The notes under the pieces were generated by a model, which made no database searches, was not told the origin of the DNA, and saw only the letters and a program-made list of their open reading frames with translations. This document shows, piece after piece, positions 9,363 through 19,530 of a DNA stretch of 41,522 nucleotides (positions within the stretch are counted from its first letter, which is position 1; each line of letters opens with the position of its first letter). The stretch is taken from positions 1 to 41,522 of the forward strand of contig JAPYRS010000008.1 of assembly GCA_029936875.1 (NCBI GenBank). Reading direction: 5' to 3'. Source of the DNA: Alphaproteobacteria bacterium. Lineage in GTDB: Bacteria; Pseudomonadota; Alphaproteobacteria; SHVP01. A program made the translations under genes and the position numbers.

Positions 9363-10133
9363 ATGACTGACGCCGGTGATCCCTGGCTTGGTTTAGAGCG
9401 CGAACTCGACCTTTGGGCGGATGCTGGCAATGTCGCGCCGTTCTGGTGGCGGGACGATGACGCTGTGGTGCCAAGTGACCGGCTCGATCGCCTGCTTAGC
9501 CTTGCCGCGCATCAACAGACACCGCTTTGTCTCGCCGTGGTTCCGGAACCGGCAACCGAAGCGCTGCAATCCCGACTGCAAGAGGTGGCCGATGTTCGGG
9601 TCGCGGTACACGGCTGGGGACACGTCAATCACGCCCCGGACGGCGAGAAAAAGGCTGAATTCGGGCCTCACCGGCCCTTACGTGTCATGACAGAAGAAGC
9701 CGCGCAGGGTCTTCAGCGAATATCGGCGCTGTTTGGCGGCCAGGCGATTGCCACGTTTGTTCCACCCTGGAACCGAATCGATACGAATCTGATCGCGCCG
9801 CTCGGCGAGATTGGCTTTACTGGTGTATCCGGCCACCGCAGCAGGAAAACCACGGCCTCTGTGACCGACGTCACAGCCGCCGATATTCATGTCGATATCG
9901 TCGATTGGGGAGAAAGTCGCGCATTCGTCGGCGAAGAACCGGCATTGCGGACGATTTATGTTCAATTGGCCGAGGCCCGGGAAGCCGAAATCGAATTGCC
10001 GGCGACCGGACTGCTGACGCACCACCTGGTGATGGACGATGCGGCGTTTGATTTCACCGCGCGGCTGCTGGAAAAAATTCATGCCCACCGGGGCGCAACA
10101 TGGTTAACGCCTAAGGCCGTATTCTCGAGATGA
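9363..10133 (+). CDS. Polysaccharide deacetylase-like (NodB-type carbohydrate esterase) protein
   Basis: WWRDDDAVVPSDRLDRLLSLA (DD motif), VAVHGWGHVNHAP (HxxxxxH-type metal motif region), FVPPWNRI. Confidence 0.8.
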   Translation: MTDAGDPWLGLERELDLWADAGNVAPFWWRDDDAVVPSDRLDRLLSLAAHQQTPLCLAVVPEPATEALQSRLQEVADVRVAVHGWGHVNHAPDGEKKAEFGPHRPLRVMTEEAAQGLQRISALFGGQAIATFVPPWNRIDTNLIAPLGEIGFTGVSGHRSRKTTASVTDVTAADIHVDIVDWGESRAFVGEEPALRTIYVQLAEAREAEIELPATGLLTHHLVMDDAAFDFTARLLEKIHAHRGATWLTPKAVFSR

Positions 10134-10636
10134 TGACGCGCCACCAATATTCGCGGCGGCAATTCATATGGGACGAAACGAAAGCCGTGATCGGATTGAT
10201 TCTCACCGGAGGGCCGTTATTCTTCGCCGATATTCAAGGGGTTGTCTTTGCCATTCTTGCGGTGCTGACCGTACTGTTTGTCGGTTATGCCGCGCAGACG
10301 GCGCTGCGCCATCTCACGGTGATTGAAGTCTCGGATGACGGTATCGCGGCGGTCGGGGCCCGGCCTGCCAATATACCCTGGGATCGTTTGCGCGGGATTC
10401 GGCTGCGTTATTATTCAACCCGGCGCGACCGCGAACAAGGCTGGATGCACCTGGTGGTCAAAGGAGATGGGACAACAATCCGGATTGAATCGGCGATCGA
10501 TAGTTTCACGGCAATTGTGAGCCGGGTGACACTTGAGGCCGAACAGCACGGTGTTGAACTTGGCGCCTCGACCCGCATAAATCTGGACGCCATTGGGGTG
10601 GCAAACGGCGGCGTTACAAATACCGCCACAAAATGA
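10130..10636 (+). CDS. Hypothetical membrane protein (two predicted TM segments, C-terminal soluble part)
   Basis: 168 aa; hydrophobic stretches AVIGLILTGGPLFFADIQ and VVFAILAVLTVLFVGYAAQ. ATGA overlap with the upstream deacetylase gene. Confidence 0.65.
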   Translation: MMTRHQYSRRQFIWDETKAVIGLILTGGPLFFADIQGVVFAILAVLTVLFVGYAAQTALRHLTVIEVSDDGIAAVGARPANIPWDRLRGIRLRYYSTRRDREQGWMHLVVKGDGTTIRIESAIDSFTAIVSRVTLEAEQHGVELGASTRINLDAIGVANGGVTNTATK

Positions 10637-10702
10637 TATTCAATAATCAAAACAAGAGACGAGACACAGGGACGGCGTATTCAGGATGAGTAGCACTTAG
10701 CG

Positions 10703-12592
10703 ATGGGCAACACTCTTCTGGTTCGAAACCTCAAGATCGAGTTCGACGCGCCCGAGGGCCGCATCGAGGCGGTGCGGGGTGTTTCATTCCGGGTTCCGGC
10801 CCGGAAGACTGTCGCCATCGTCGGCGAATCAGGATCGGGCAAATCGGTGATCAGCCAGGCGATCATGGGGATCCTGCCCAAGGCCGGACGGATCACCGCC
10901 GGCGAAATTATTTTCTTCGATCCAGAGAAACCGCAGTCGTTTGTCGATATCGTTAAGTTGCCGCCGGAAAGCAAAGAAATGCGAGCGCTCCACGGTGGGC
11001 GGATCTCAATCATCTTTCAGGAGCCGATGACGTCGCTGTCGCCGCTTCATACGATTGGCAACCAGATCACGGAAGCCTTTCACCTCCATACCCAGGCGAC
11101 CAAGGCCGAAGGCCTCGACGCGATGGAAGAGGTATTTCGCCTGATCGGATTTCCGAATCCGAAAGAGGCGGGCTTCTCCTATCCGTTTGAACTTTCCGGC
11201 GGGTTGCGGCAACGGGCGATGATCGCGATGGCGCTGATATGCCAGCCGGCGGTTCTGATCGCTGATGAGCCGACGACCGCGCTCGACGTCACCATTCAGG
11301 CGCAGATTCTCCAACTGATGAAGGATCTGCAAAGCGAACTCAACATGGCGCTGCTGATGATCACGCACGATCTCGGCGTCGTCGCCAACATGGCCGACGA
11401 GATTGTCGTCATGTACCACGGCGAGGTGATGGAACAGGGGACGCTCGACCATATTTTTCGGGACCCGCAACATCCCTACCTAAAAGCACTTCTAAATGCG
11501 GTGCCGCGGTTCGACATGAAAGAGGGCGAACGCCTGATCCCGATCCGGGAGATCAAGGCGACACCGGGCGGCATGCTTTCGAAACAGGACTACGACCCCA
11601 GCACGATCGACCGGCGGAAACCTCTACTGGCTGTCACCAACCTCAGCAAATCGTTTGAGACGCGGAAGCGCTCGCTGCTGGGCGGCAGTCCGGGCGGTTC
11701 GGTCAAAGCATTGGACAACGTCAGTTTTGAAGTGCGGCGCGGCGAATGCCTCGGGCTGGTCGGTGAATCCGGCTGCGGCAAGACCACCACCAGCAAGATA
11801 TTGATGAAAGCGCTTTCCGCAGACAGCGGTAGCATTATCTTCAATGACCGCGGTCGCGAAATGGATGTCCTGCATATGGCGAAGGGCGAACTCCCGTTAT
11901 TTCGCCGCCGCGTCCAGTACATTTTTCAGGACCCGTTCGGATCTCTCAATCCGCGCATGACCGTTTTCGATATCGTCAGTGAGCCACTGATCATTCACAA
12001 GGTCGGCACAGCCGAAGAGCGCCAGCAAATGGTGCGTGAACTGATGACGTTGGTCGGACTGGATGTCCGCCATCTGCGCCGCTACCCCCATAGTTTTTCT
12101 GGCGGCCAGCGCCAACGCATCGGTATCGCCCGCGCTCTCGCCTTAAAGCCCGACCTCTTGATTTGCGACGAACCGGTCTCTGCACTCGACGTCTCAATCC
12201 AGGCGCAAATTCTGAACCTGCTGAAAGACCTGCAGGAAAAACTCGGCCTCACCTACCTGTTTATTTCGCACAACCTCGCGGTGATTGATTACATCTCTGA
12301 TCGGATCGCCGTGATGTGTGCGGGGCGCATTGTTGAACTCGCGCCGCGGAAGATATTTTTTGAGCGGTCGATTCACCCCTACACAAAGGCGTTGCTGGCG
12401 GCGGTGCCGGAACCTAATCCGGATGCCCGTCTCGACCTTCGGGCGCTGATGGATGGGCACGCCTCGGATCCGACAAAATGGCCAGAACCCTTCACCTTGA
12501 ACGGCTCTGGACCCTCAAATATGGTGGACATGGGCGAAGGTCACTTCGTCCGGGCCTCGGGCGTTACCGCGGCACGGGAGTTACTAAAATGA
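10703..12592 (+). CDS. Dipeptide/oligopeptide-type ABC transporter ATP-binding protein, two fused NBDs
   Basis: 629 aa; Walker A GESGSGKS and GESGCGKTT, signatures [15 protein letters not shown] and [15 protein letters not shown], Walker [12 protein letters not shown] and [11 protein letters not shown]. Confidence 0.93.
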   Translation: MGNTLLVRNLKIEFDAPEGRIEAVRGVSFRVPARKTVAIVGESGSGKSVISQAIMGILPKAGRITAGEIIFFDPEKPQSFVDIVKLPPESKEMRALHGGRISIIFQEPMTSLSPLHTIGNQITEAFHLHTQATKAEGLDAMEEVFRLIGFPNPKEAGFSYPFELSGGLRQRAMIAMALICQPAVLIADEPTTALDVTIQAQILQLMKDLQSELNMALLMITHDLGVVANMADEIVVMYHGEVMEQGTLDHIFRDPQHPYLKALLNAVPRFDMKEGERLIPIREIKATPGGMLSKQDYDPSTIDRRKPLLAVTNLSKSFETRKRSLLGGSPGGSVKALDNVSFEVRRGECLGLVGESGCGKTTTSKILMKALSADSGSIIFNDRGREMDVLHMAKGELPLFRRRVQYIFQDPFGSLNPRMTVFDIVSEPLIIHKVGTAEERQQMVRELMTLVGLDVRHLRRYPHSFSGGQRQRIGIARALALKPDLLICDEPVSALDVSIQAQILNLLKDLQEKLGLTYLFISHNLAVIDYISDRIAVMCAGRIVELAPRKIFFERSIHPYTKALLAAVPEPNPDARLDLRALMDGHASDPTKWPEPFTLNGSGPSNMVDMGEGHFVRASGVTAARELLK

Positions 12593-14556
12593 TCAGTTTT
12601 GGGCAGCGCGCCACATTGGCGGTACCCAAATGGTCGGCGTTACGCAGATGGACGGCGCTTCGCCTTACGGCAAACGCCGCGTTTGTTGCCGTCATCGGTA
12701 TCGGTTTTGCTGCACCTGCTGCCGCCGTCGAGCTGGTCGAGACACCGTTCTTTCAGGAAAAGGTAGCGGCCGGCGAATTGCCAAGCGTCGATAAGCGCGT
12801 GCCGTCCAACCCCAGCATCGTAAGCTTAAGCGGCGACAAACAGATTGGCCGACACGGCGGCGAAATGCGGATGCTGATCGGGCGACCACGCGATGTTCGG
12901 CTGTTGGTGGTTTACGGCTATGCGCGGCTGATCGCTTACGACGAAGATTTCAATCTGGTGCCGGACATTCTTCAAGACCTCGAAGTCGAAGACGGCCGGA
13001 TCTTCACGCTGCATCTGCGGCCCGGTCACAAGTGGTCGGATGGATCACCGTTTACGTCCGAGGATTTCCGCTATTGGTGGGACGACGTTGCCAACAACCC
13101 GGAATTGAGCCCGTCCGGCCCGCCGGTCGACCTGCGAGTCGATGGCGAGCTGCCGCTGTTTGAAGTCCTTGATGAAACGACGGTGCGTTTCACCTGGGCC
13201 AGTGCAAATCCATTTTTCCTGCCGCGGCTTGCCGGCGCCTCACCATTATTCATTTATCGCCCGTCCAAATACCTGAGGGGCTTCCACATCACCTACACCA
13301 GTGAAGCCGAACTTGAAGAAAAGATTGGCAATTCACGGAACTGGGCATCGCAGCATAATCGCCAGGACAATATGTACCGGTTCGATAATCCGAAACTGCC
13401 GACGCTGCAGCCGTGGGTCAATACGACAAGCCCCCCGGCGACAAGATTTATCGGCGTGCGTAATCCGTATTTTCACCGGGTCGATACCGAAGGACGCCAA
13501 CTTCCCTATATCGACAAATACATTTTGATTCAGGCGGCGGCCGCGCTAATCCCGGCGAAGGCGGGTGCCGGTGAAGTTGACCTTCAGGCGCGGAGCCTTG
13601 CGTTCAGCGATTTCACCTTTCTTCGCGAAGCGCAGGAGCGGAACAATTTCAAGACGCTGCTGTGGCGGGAGGCCAAGGGCAGCCACATTGCGCTGTTCCC
13701 GAACCTCAATATCAACGATGAAGTCTGGCGCGGCATTATGCGGGACGTGCGTTTCCGGCGGGCACTTTCATTGTCGATTGACCGCGACCTCGTCAATGAG
13801 GCGCTTTATTTCGGTCTCGCGATTTCCGGCAACAACACCGTGCTTCCTGAAAGCAGCCTCTACCGCGAAGAGTTCATGACCAAGTGGACCGAATACGATC
13901 CCGACGCGGCCAACGCGCTGTTGGATGAGATGGGTCTGACCGAGCGCAACAAGGATGACATTCGGTTACTGCCGGACGGGCGGCCCATGAACATCATTGT
14001 CGAAACCGCCGGTGAATCGACCGAACAAACCGATATTCTCGAACTGGTCAAAGACGATTGGGACGCGATCGGCATCAAGCTGTTCTCGAAACCGACGCAG
14101 CGGGAGATTTTTCGCAATCGGATATTTGCCGGTGAGACCATGGTTGCCGTCTGGACCGGATTCGAGAACGGCATCCCGACACCCGATTTCAACCCGGCCG
14201 AACTCGCACCGACATCGCAACACAGCTATCAGTGGCCGAAGTGGGGCCAATATTACGAGACCTCTGGCCGTTCGGGCGAGACACCCGACATGCCGGCAGC
14301 AATCGAATTGCAAAACCTCCACAAACAATGGCTCAACGCCGATTCGACCGAAGGACGTGAAGCGGCGTGGCTGAAAATGCTTGAGATCCATGCCAACGAA
14401 ATGTTCACCATCGGCATTGTTACCGGCGTGATGCAGCCTATCGTCGTCAAAGCGACACTGCGCAACATTCCGGAAGAAGGAATTTTCAACTGGGAGCCGG
14501 GCGCCCAACTTGGCATCTATCGTCCCGATACATTTTGGTTCGACGACGCAAGTTGA
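12589..14556 (+). CDS. ABC transporter substrate-binding protein, family 5 (peptide/nickel type)
   Basis: Signal-peptide-like N-terminus after ATG 12589 (...LTANAAFVAVIGIGFAAPAAAVE), FTLHLRPGHKWSDGSPFTSEDFRYWWDDV, VRFRRALSLSIDRDLVNEAL. ATGA overlap with the ATPase stop; the ORF track start at 12478 is too early. Confidence 0.9.
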   Translation: MISFGQRATLAVPKWSALRRWTALRLTANAAFVAVIGIGFAAPAAAVELVETPFFQEKVAAGELPSVDKRVPSNPSIVSLSGDKQIGRHGGEMRMLIGRPRDVRLLVVYGYARLIAYDEDFNLVPDILQDLEVEDGRIFTLHLRPGHKWSDGSPFTSEDFRYWWDDVANNPELSPSGPPVDLRVDGELPLFEVLDETTVRFTWASANPFFLPRLAGASPLFIYRPSKYLRGFHITYTSEAELEEKIGNSRNWASQHNRQDNMYRFDNPKLPTLQPWVNTTSPPATRFIGVRNPYFHRVDTEGRQLPYIDKYILIQAAAALIPAKAGAGEVDLQARSLAFSDFTFLREAQERNNFKTLLWREAKGSHIALFPNLNINDEVWRGIMRDVRFRRALSLSIDRDLVNEALYFGLAISGNNTVLPESSLYREEFMTKWTEYDPDAANALLDEMGLTERNKDDIRLLPDGRPMNIIVETAGESTEQTDILELVKDDWDAIGIKLFSKPTQREIFRNRIFAGETMVAVWTGFENGIPTPDFNPAELAPTSQHSYQWPKWGQYYETSGRSGETPDMPAAIELQNLHKQWLNADSTEGREAAWLKMLEIHANEMFTIGIVTGVMQPIVVKATLRNIPEEGIFNWEPGAQLGIYRPDTFWFDDAS

Positions 14557-14580
14557 TCGGGGAGCGACCGGCACCACAGC

Positions 14581-15606
14581 ATGTTTAATTACCTGATCCA
14601 ACGCATCCTGATCATGATCCCAACGTTGTTGGTGATCTCGATCCTGATTTTCATCATCATTCAGTTGCCGCCGGGAGATTTCCTATCGAACCAGCTGGCG
14701 GAACTGCGTGCACAGGGCGACACGGCGGCGATTGAAAAAATCGACTTTCTCCGCGCCCAGTATGGCCTCGACCGGCCGATGGTCGAACAGTATGTCATCT
14801 GGCTCGGCGTCTGGCCGGGACCGGATGGAATTTCCGGGCTGTTGCAGGGCGACTTCGGCCATTCATTTGAGTTTGATCTTCCGGTTGCCGACATCATCGG
14901 CGACCGGGTCTGGCTCTCGTTCATCGTCTCGTTTGCGACAATTATTTTTACCTGGCTGGTTTCCTTTCCGATCGGTATTTATTCGGCAACCCACCAGTAC
15001 AGCTGGGGCGATCATACGCTGACCTTTGTTGGCTTTATCGGCCTGGCCACGCCCAACTTTTTGCTCGCCCTGGTGATGCTTTATTTTGCCAATGTCTGGT
15101 TTGGTACCGAGATCGGCGGCCTGATGGCCGAGGAATATCTCGATCAACCGTGGTCGTTTGGCAAGTTGGGATCGATACTGGAACATCTCTGGGTGCCCGT
15201 CGTCGTGATCGGGACTTCCGGCACCGCCGGCATGATCCGCCGTCTTCGCGCCAATCTTCTCGATGAACTGCACAAACAGTATGTCGTGACCGGACGCGCC
15301 AAGGGCCTCGGTTCGTTCAAGCTGCTGGTCAAATATCCGCTGCGGATGGCGCTCAACCCGTTCATCGCCGACATCGGCAATTTGCTGCCGCAGGTTATTT
15401 CCGGCGCGGCCATCGTTTCGGTCGTGCTGTCGCTGCCGACCACCGGGCCGATGCTTTTACAGGCGCTTCAGAGCCAGGATCAATACCTTGCCGGATCGTT
15501 CCTGATGGCGCTCGCAATGCTTACCGTGATTGGCATGTTCCTAAGCGATGTCGCGCTCGCCATGCTTGATCCGCGCATTCGTTTGGGCGCGAGTGGCACA
15601 CGATGA
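14581..15606 (+). CDS. ABC transporter permease (DppB/YejB type)
   Basis: 341 aa; MFNYLIQRILIMIPTLLVISILIFIIIQLPPGD N-terminus, ...RARANLLDELHKQYVVTGRAKGLG EAA-loop region. Confidence 0.92.
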   Translation: MFNYLIQRILIMIPTLLVISILIFIIIQLPPGDFLSNQLAELRAQGDTAAIEKIDFLRAQYGLDRPMVEQYVIWLGVWPGPDGISGLLQGDFGHSFEFDLPVADIIGDRVWLSFIVSFATIIFTWLVSFPIGIYSATHQYSWGDHTLTFVGFIGLATPNFLLALVMLYFANVWFGTEIGGLMAEEYLDQPWSFGKLGSILEHLWVPVVVIGTSGTAGMIRRLRANLLDELHKQYVVTGRAKGLGSFKLLVKYPLRMALNPFIADIGNLLPQVISGAAIVSVVLSLPTTGPMLLQALQSQDQYLAGSFLMALAMLTVIGMFLSDVALAMLDPRIRLGASGTR

Positions 15607-16793
15607 CCGACCGTCCATCAGATTCGCCAACAGATCGCAGCGAGCAGCCGCTGGAGCATTACGTCAGCACTGCGCCTTTTGATCCGTACACCGTTGAGAC
15701 CATGACGCCCGAGCAGGAGCGTTTTTTCATGGCCTCGCAGTGGAAATTGATGTGGTGGAAATTGTTGCGCCACCGCCTTGCCGTGGTTTCCGGTTTGTTT
15801 CTGCTGTTCATGTATGGATCGATTTTGGTCAGCGAAGCGCTGGCGCCCTACGAACTCAGCACCCGCGACCGGCGCCATATCTTCGCGCCGCCGCAAGGCA
15901 TTCATCTGTTCCATGAAGGCAGGTTGGTCGGGCCGTTTGTTTACGGGTACGACCGCACGCTCAATCTCGAGACGCTCAAGCGCATATACACGCCGAACAT
16001 GGACAAGGTGCAAAAGCTGCGCTTTTTCTGCCTCGGCGATGAGTACGAATTCTGGGGCATGCTGGAAGGGCGCTTTCACATCGTTTGCCCGGCCAAGGGC
16101 GGTACATTATTTCTGTTCGGCACCGACAGATTAGGGCGCGACGTATTTTCGCGCATTGTTTACGGCACCCGAATATCACTGACCGTTGGGTTATTCGGCA
16201 TCACCATCAGCTTCCTGCTCGGCATCGTGCTCGGTGGCCTCGCCGGCTATTACGGCGGTTGGACCGATTCGATTGTGCAACGGATGATCGAAATCATTCG
16301 CTCGTTCCCGGAGCTGCCACTGTGGATGGCGCTATCGGCGGCCCTGCCTGTCACCTGGAGTCCGATTCTGATTTATTTCGGAATCACCATCATTCTCGGT
16401 TTGATCGATTGGACCGGCCTTGCCCGAGCGGTGCGATCGAAGTTGCTCGCCCTTCGTGAAGAAGACTTCGCCACCGCCGCCGTGCTAATGGGCGCGTCAC
16501 CGGGTCGCGTTATCGGCCGCCATCTGCTGCCGAGTTTCATGAGCCATCTGATTGCATCGGCGACACTTTCAATTCCGTCGATGATCCTCGGCGAAACGGC
16601 CTTATCATTCCTTGGGCTGGGGCTTCGGCCCCCAATCACAAGCTGGGGTGTGTTGCTGAACGAGGCGCAAAATATCAATGCCGTTGCGCTGCATCCGTGG
16701 CTTATGATTCCGGTAATCCCGGTGATTCTGACGGTGCTCGCGCTGAACTTCTTCGGCGATGGATTGCGCGACGCGGCCGACCCCTACAAGTAA
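15603..16793 (+). CDS. ABC transporter permease (DppC/YejE type) with extended periplasmic insert
   Basis: 396 aa; LFGTDRLGRDVFSRIVYGTRISLTVGLFG and FATAAVLMGASPGRVIGRHLLPS are typical of DppC-family permeases. ATGA overlap with the upstream permease. Confidence 0.92.
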   Translation: MTDRPSDSPTDRSEQPLEHYVSTAPFDPYTVETMTPEQERFFMASQWKLMWWKLLRHRLAVVSGLFLLFMYGSILVSEALAPYELSTRDRRHIFAPPQGIHLFHEGRLVGPFVYGYDRTLNLETLKRIYTPNMDKVQKLRFFCLGDEYEFWGMLEGRFHIVCPAKGGTLFLFGTDRLGRDVFSRIVYGTRISLTVGLFGITISFLLGIVLGGLAGYYGGWTDSIVQRMIEIIRSFPELPLWMALSAALPVTWSPILIYFGITIILGLIDWTGLARAVRSKLLALREEDFATAAVLMGASPGRVIGRHLLPSFMSHLIASATLSIPSMILGETALSFLGLGLRPPITSWGVLLNEAQNINAVALHPWLMIPVIPVILTVLALNFFGDGLRDAADPYK

Positions 16794-16843
16794 CCGCAAC
16801 GCCTGAAAACTGGTCAGTCGCGATGCCACCGCGCGATGCTTTG

Positions 16844-17692
16844 TTACCGAACTTTCTGCAACCAGATACTGGTCTCGAACGCACCGTCGACAAGTGGCAA
16901 GCGGTTGACGACACTTTCCTTGATCGCACTTTTCAGCGCCGTTACCGCGTAGGCGCTTGAAAAAAAGATTTCGTACCCGCCGCCCTGCAAAAGTGCTGCG
17001 ACCGCCAATTGTTCGTTGTAGCCGCGCCAGGCCCATAGCTCTGGGTAGTCTTCCGGCAGCAGCACGTCATGGACATGGATCCAAACGCCCGGCGGCAGCA
17101 CTGGGAGCACCCGATTGAACAGATAATCGACGTCGGTTCCGGGCATCAGAATATGGCTTGAATCAATGAACAGTAGGTCGCCAGGTTCGAGCGCCGAAAA
17201 CGTTGCTGCGCCTGCCTTCTGGACCGGTTTTGCAACGTGATTGATGGGCAAATCCGCGATATCGGCGCGCGGGCTCGGATCAATCGAGGTGATCTCTGTA
17301 CCGGTTTTGCCGTCGGCAACCGCCTGAACCATGAACCGGGTCGAATGGCCGCTGCCGATTTCGATGATGCGCTTTGGCGCGAGGTGGCGAACCGTCGCAT
17401 AGAGCGCGGCACCATCAAGACGGGGAAACCAATCCTGTTCCCAACGCGGCGCTGGCGGCGGGGCATTGCCAATTTTCTTAAGATCAGGGGCAAACGATTC
17501 GATGATGCCGAGAAAGTCGCGCATGCTCGGTTCGGCATCCCGAAACAATGGGCCGAGTGTGTCGTAGCGGCCGCGTGTCGCATCGGCGAGATCGGTATGC
17601 TGGTGGGGAATAAAAAATCCCGGCGGCGCTTTACCCAGATGTGACGAGAGGCCGAGAAGCGACGAGAGGCCTGCGCGAAGAGTACGGCGCAT
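16844..17692 (-). CDS. Class I SAM-dependent methyltransferase
   Basis: 282 aa; APKRIIEIGSGHSTRFMVQAVAD (motif I), ITSIDPSPRADI, GDLLFIDSSHI, VLPPGVWIHVHDVLLPEDYP. Confidence 0.82.
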   Translation of the reverse strand: MRRTLRAGLSSLLGLSSHLGKAPPGFFIPHQHTDLADATRGRYDTLGPLFRDAEPSMRDFLGIIESFAPDLKKIGNAPPPAPRWEQDWFPRLDGAALYATVRHLAPKRIIEIGSGHSTRFMVQAVADGKTGTEITSIDPSPRADIADLPINHVAKPVQKAGAATFSALEPGDLLFIDSSHILMPGTDVDYLFNRVLPVLPPGVWIHVHDVLLPEDYPELWAWRGYNEQLAVAALLQGGGYEIFFSSAYAVTALKSAIKESVVNRLPLVDGAFETSIWLQKVR

Positions 17693-17756
17693 CAGATTAT
17701 CGCTGGCGAAGCATTATTGAATTGAAATCACAGAAGGCCGACCGAACATCGCGAGG

Positions 17757-18644
17757 TTAGGCGCGGCTCGGTTCCAAAATTCCCGGCCTCAACACCATGC
17801 CTTCCTGCGCGACGACGGAACCCGGTAGAATTTTTGCGACCTGTTCTGCGATCCCGTCCATGAATTCGTCGTTGTGGTCAGGGTCATGATGGAAAACAAC
17901 GTACTGACGGACGTTGGCTTCTTCGCAAAGCCGCGCCCCTTCCTGCCAGGTCGAATGGCCCCACCCGATCCGCGCCTGATATTCATCGTCGGTGTACATG
18001 CCGTCGTAAACGACGATGTCGGCGCCTTCAATCAGTTTCAAAATATTTTCATCGGGATTGTCGGGCCGGTGTTCGGTGTCGGTGAGATAACAAATTGACT
18101 TGCCGCCAAATTCGATGCGGTAGCCGGTGGCGCCGTTGGGATGATTGAGCGGCGCGGTCTTGACCACGACATCGTCGTAGGGATGGAGCGTTTCGCCAGC
18201 ATGAAAATCACGGAATATTACGACCGACTGAAATATCTCCAGCGGCACCGGAAACAGTGGCGCCATCATCATCTCCGACAGGACATAGCGAATATCGTGC
18301 TCCGGCAACAAATGTCCGGCGTAGATTTGAAATTTGTTTTCAGGGACAAAGGCCGGCCGGAAAAACGGCATACCGCAGATATGGTCGAAGTGGGTGTGGG
18401 TTAGAAAGAGATGCGCGTCGACCGAATTTTCGCTCAACAGTTTATTGCCGAGGTAGCGGATTCCGGTCCCAGCATCAAATATCAGCAGGCGGTTTCCACA
18501 CCGAATTTCCAATGTCGACGTATTGCCGCCGTAGCGCACAATATCGGGCGCTGCGCAGGCAACGCTTCCCCGGACCCCCCAGAACCGTACAAAAAAATCT
18601 TTGTCTCCAGGCAAGTCGTCTCCTCCGCCCTCAGTTGCCACCAT
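17757..18644 (-). CDS. MBL-fold metallo-hydrolase (PDE/RNase Z-like)
   Basis: 295 aa; RFWGVRGSVACAAPDIVRYGGNTSTLEI, LFLTHTHFDHICGMPFF (HxHxDH), ICYLTDTEHRP, VVFHHDPDH. Confidence 0.88.
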   Translation of the reverse strand: MVATEGGGDDLPGDKDFFVRFWGVRGSVACAAPDIVRYGGNTSTLEIRCGNRLLIFDAGTGIRYLGNKLLSENSVDAHLFLTHTHFDHICGMPFFRPAFVPENKFQIYAGHLLPEHDIRYVLSEMMMAPLFPVPLEIFQSVVIFRDFHAGETLHPYDDVVVKTAPLNHPNGATGYRIEFGGKSICYLTDTEHRPDNPDENILKLIEGADIVVYDGMYTDDEYQARIGWGHSTWQEGARLCEEANVRQYVVFHHDPDHNDEFMDGIAEQVAKILPGSVVAQEGMVLRPGILEPSRA

Positions 18645-18737
18645 TCTTGCTCAGCCGCGCCGCAATGGCAAAGCCTAACCCATTCGATACATGGGAATTT
18701 TTGGCGTGGATATAAAGGCGGAACCTGAATTTTAGGA

Positions 18738-19430
18738 TTAGACGTTGAGGCTATACCCGCCTGGTTCCGTCACCAGAAGAATGGCGTTGGACGGGTCATT
18801 CTCGATTTTCTGCCGCAAACGGTAAATGTGGGTCTCCAGCGTGTGGGTGGTCACGCCCGCGTTGTAACCCCAGACCTCGGACAGCAGGACGTCCCGGCCA
18901 ATAGCCTTATTTCCCGCACGGCATAAATATTTGAGAATCGCGGTTTCTTTTTCGGTCAGTCGAACCTTGGTTTTCTTCTCATCGTCCAGCAAAAGCATCT
19001 TGGAACTTGGTTTGAACGTGTAGGGGCCGATGCCAAAGGTCGCGTCTTCGCTTTGCTCGTGCTGGCGGAGCTGCGCGCGAATGTGGGCCAGCAACACGTT
19101 GAGGCGGAACGGCTTTGTAATGTAATCGTTGGCACCAGAATCGAGACCAAGGATGGTATCTGCATCGCTGTCGGCGCCGGTCAGCATGATGATTGGTGTA
19201 TTAACATTCGCCCGGCGCATGAGCCGGCAAACCTCGCGGCCATCAATGTCGGGCAAGCCGACGTCGAGTAGGATCAGGTCGAAGTTATTTTGCTTCACCG
19301 ATTCGATCGAAGCCTGACCGGTTTCCTCTTCGACGATTTCAAATTCTTCATGCAACGTAAGCTGCTCGGAAAGCGAAGTGCGCAGCGCTTCATCATCATC
19401 GACAAGCAGAATTCGTTTCGCAAAAGACAT
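18738..19430 (-). CDS. OmpR/PhoB-type response regulator, no adjacent histidine kinase
   Basis: 230 aa; receiver ILLVDDDEALR, phospho-acceptor LILLDVGLPDIDG, ITKPFRLNVLLAHIRA; winged-helix LTEKETAILKYLCRAG, VTTHTLETHIYRLRQKIE. Confidence 0.95.
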   Translation of the reverse strand: MSFAKRILLVDDDEALRTSLSEQLTLHEEFEIVEEETGQASIESVKQNNFDLILLDVGLPDIDGREVCRLMRRANVNTPIIMLTGADSDADTILGLDSGANDYITKPFRLNVLLAHIRAQLRQHEQSEDATFGIGPYTFKPSSKMLLLDDEKKTKVRLTEKETAILKYLCRAGNKAIGRDVLLSEVWGYNAGVTTHTLETHIYRLRQKIENDPSNAILLVTEPGGYSLNV

Positions 19431-19530
19431 TCAACACCCCTTCAGGACTAATTCGGCGCCAGTCTAACGACGCGCCAAGCGTCACGCAAAACAGGAACTT
19501 GTTATCGAACGCCAGTCTTGATTGCCGGGA

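Noticed and set aside
13966-14601. 211-aa minus-strand ORF opposite the substrate-binding protein gene
   Set aside because: Shadow ORF; the plus-strand frame is a convincing family 5 binding protein.
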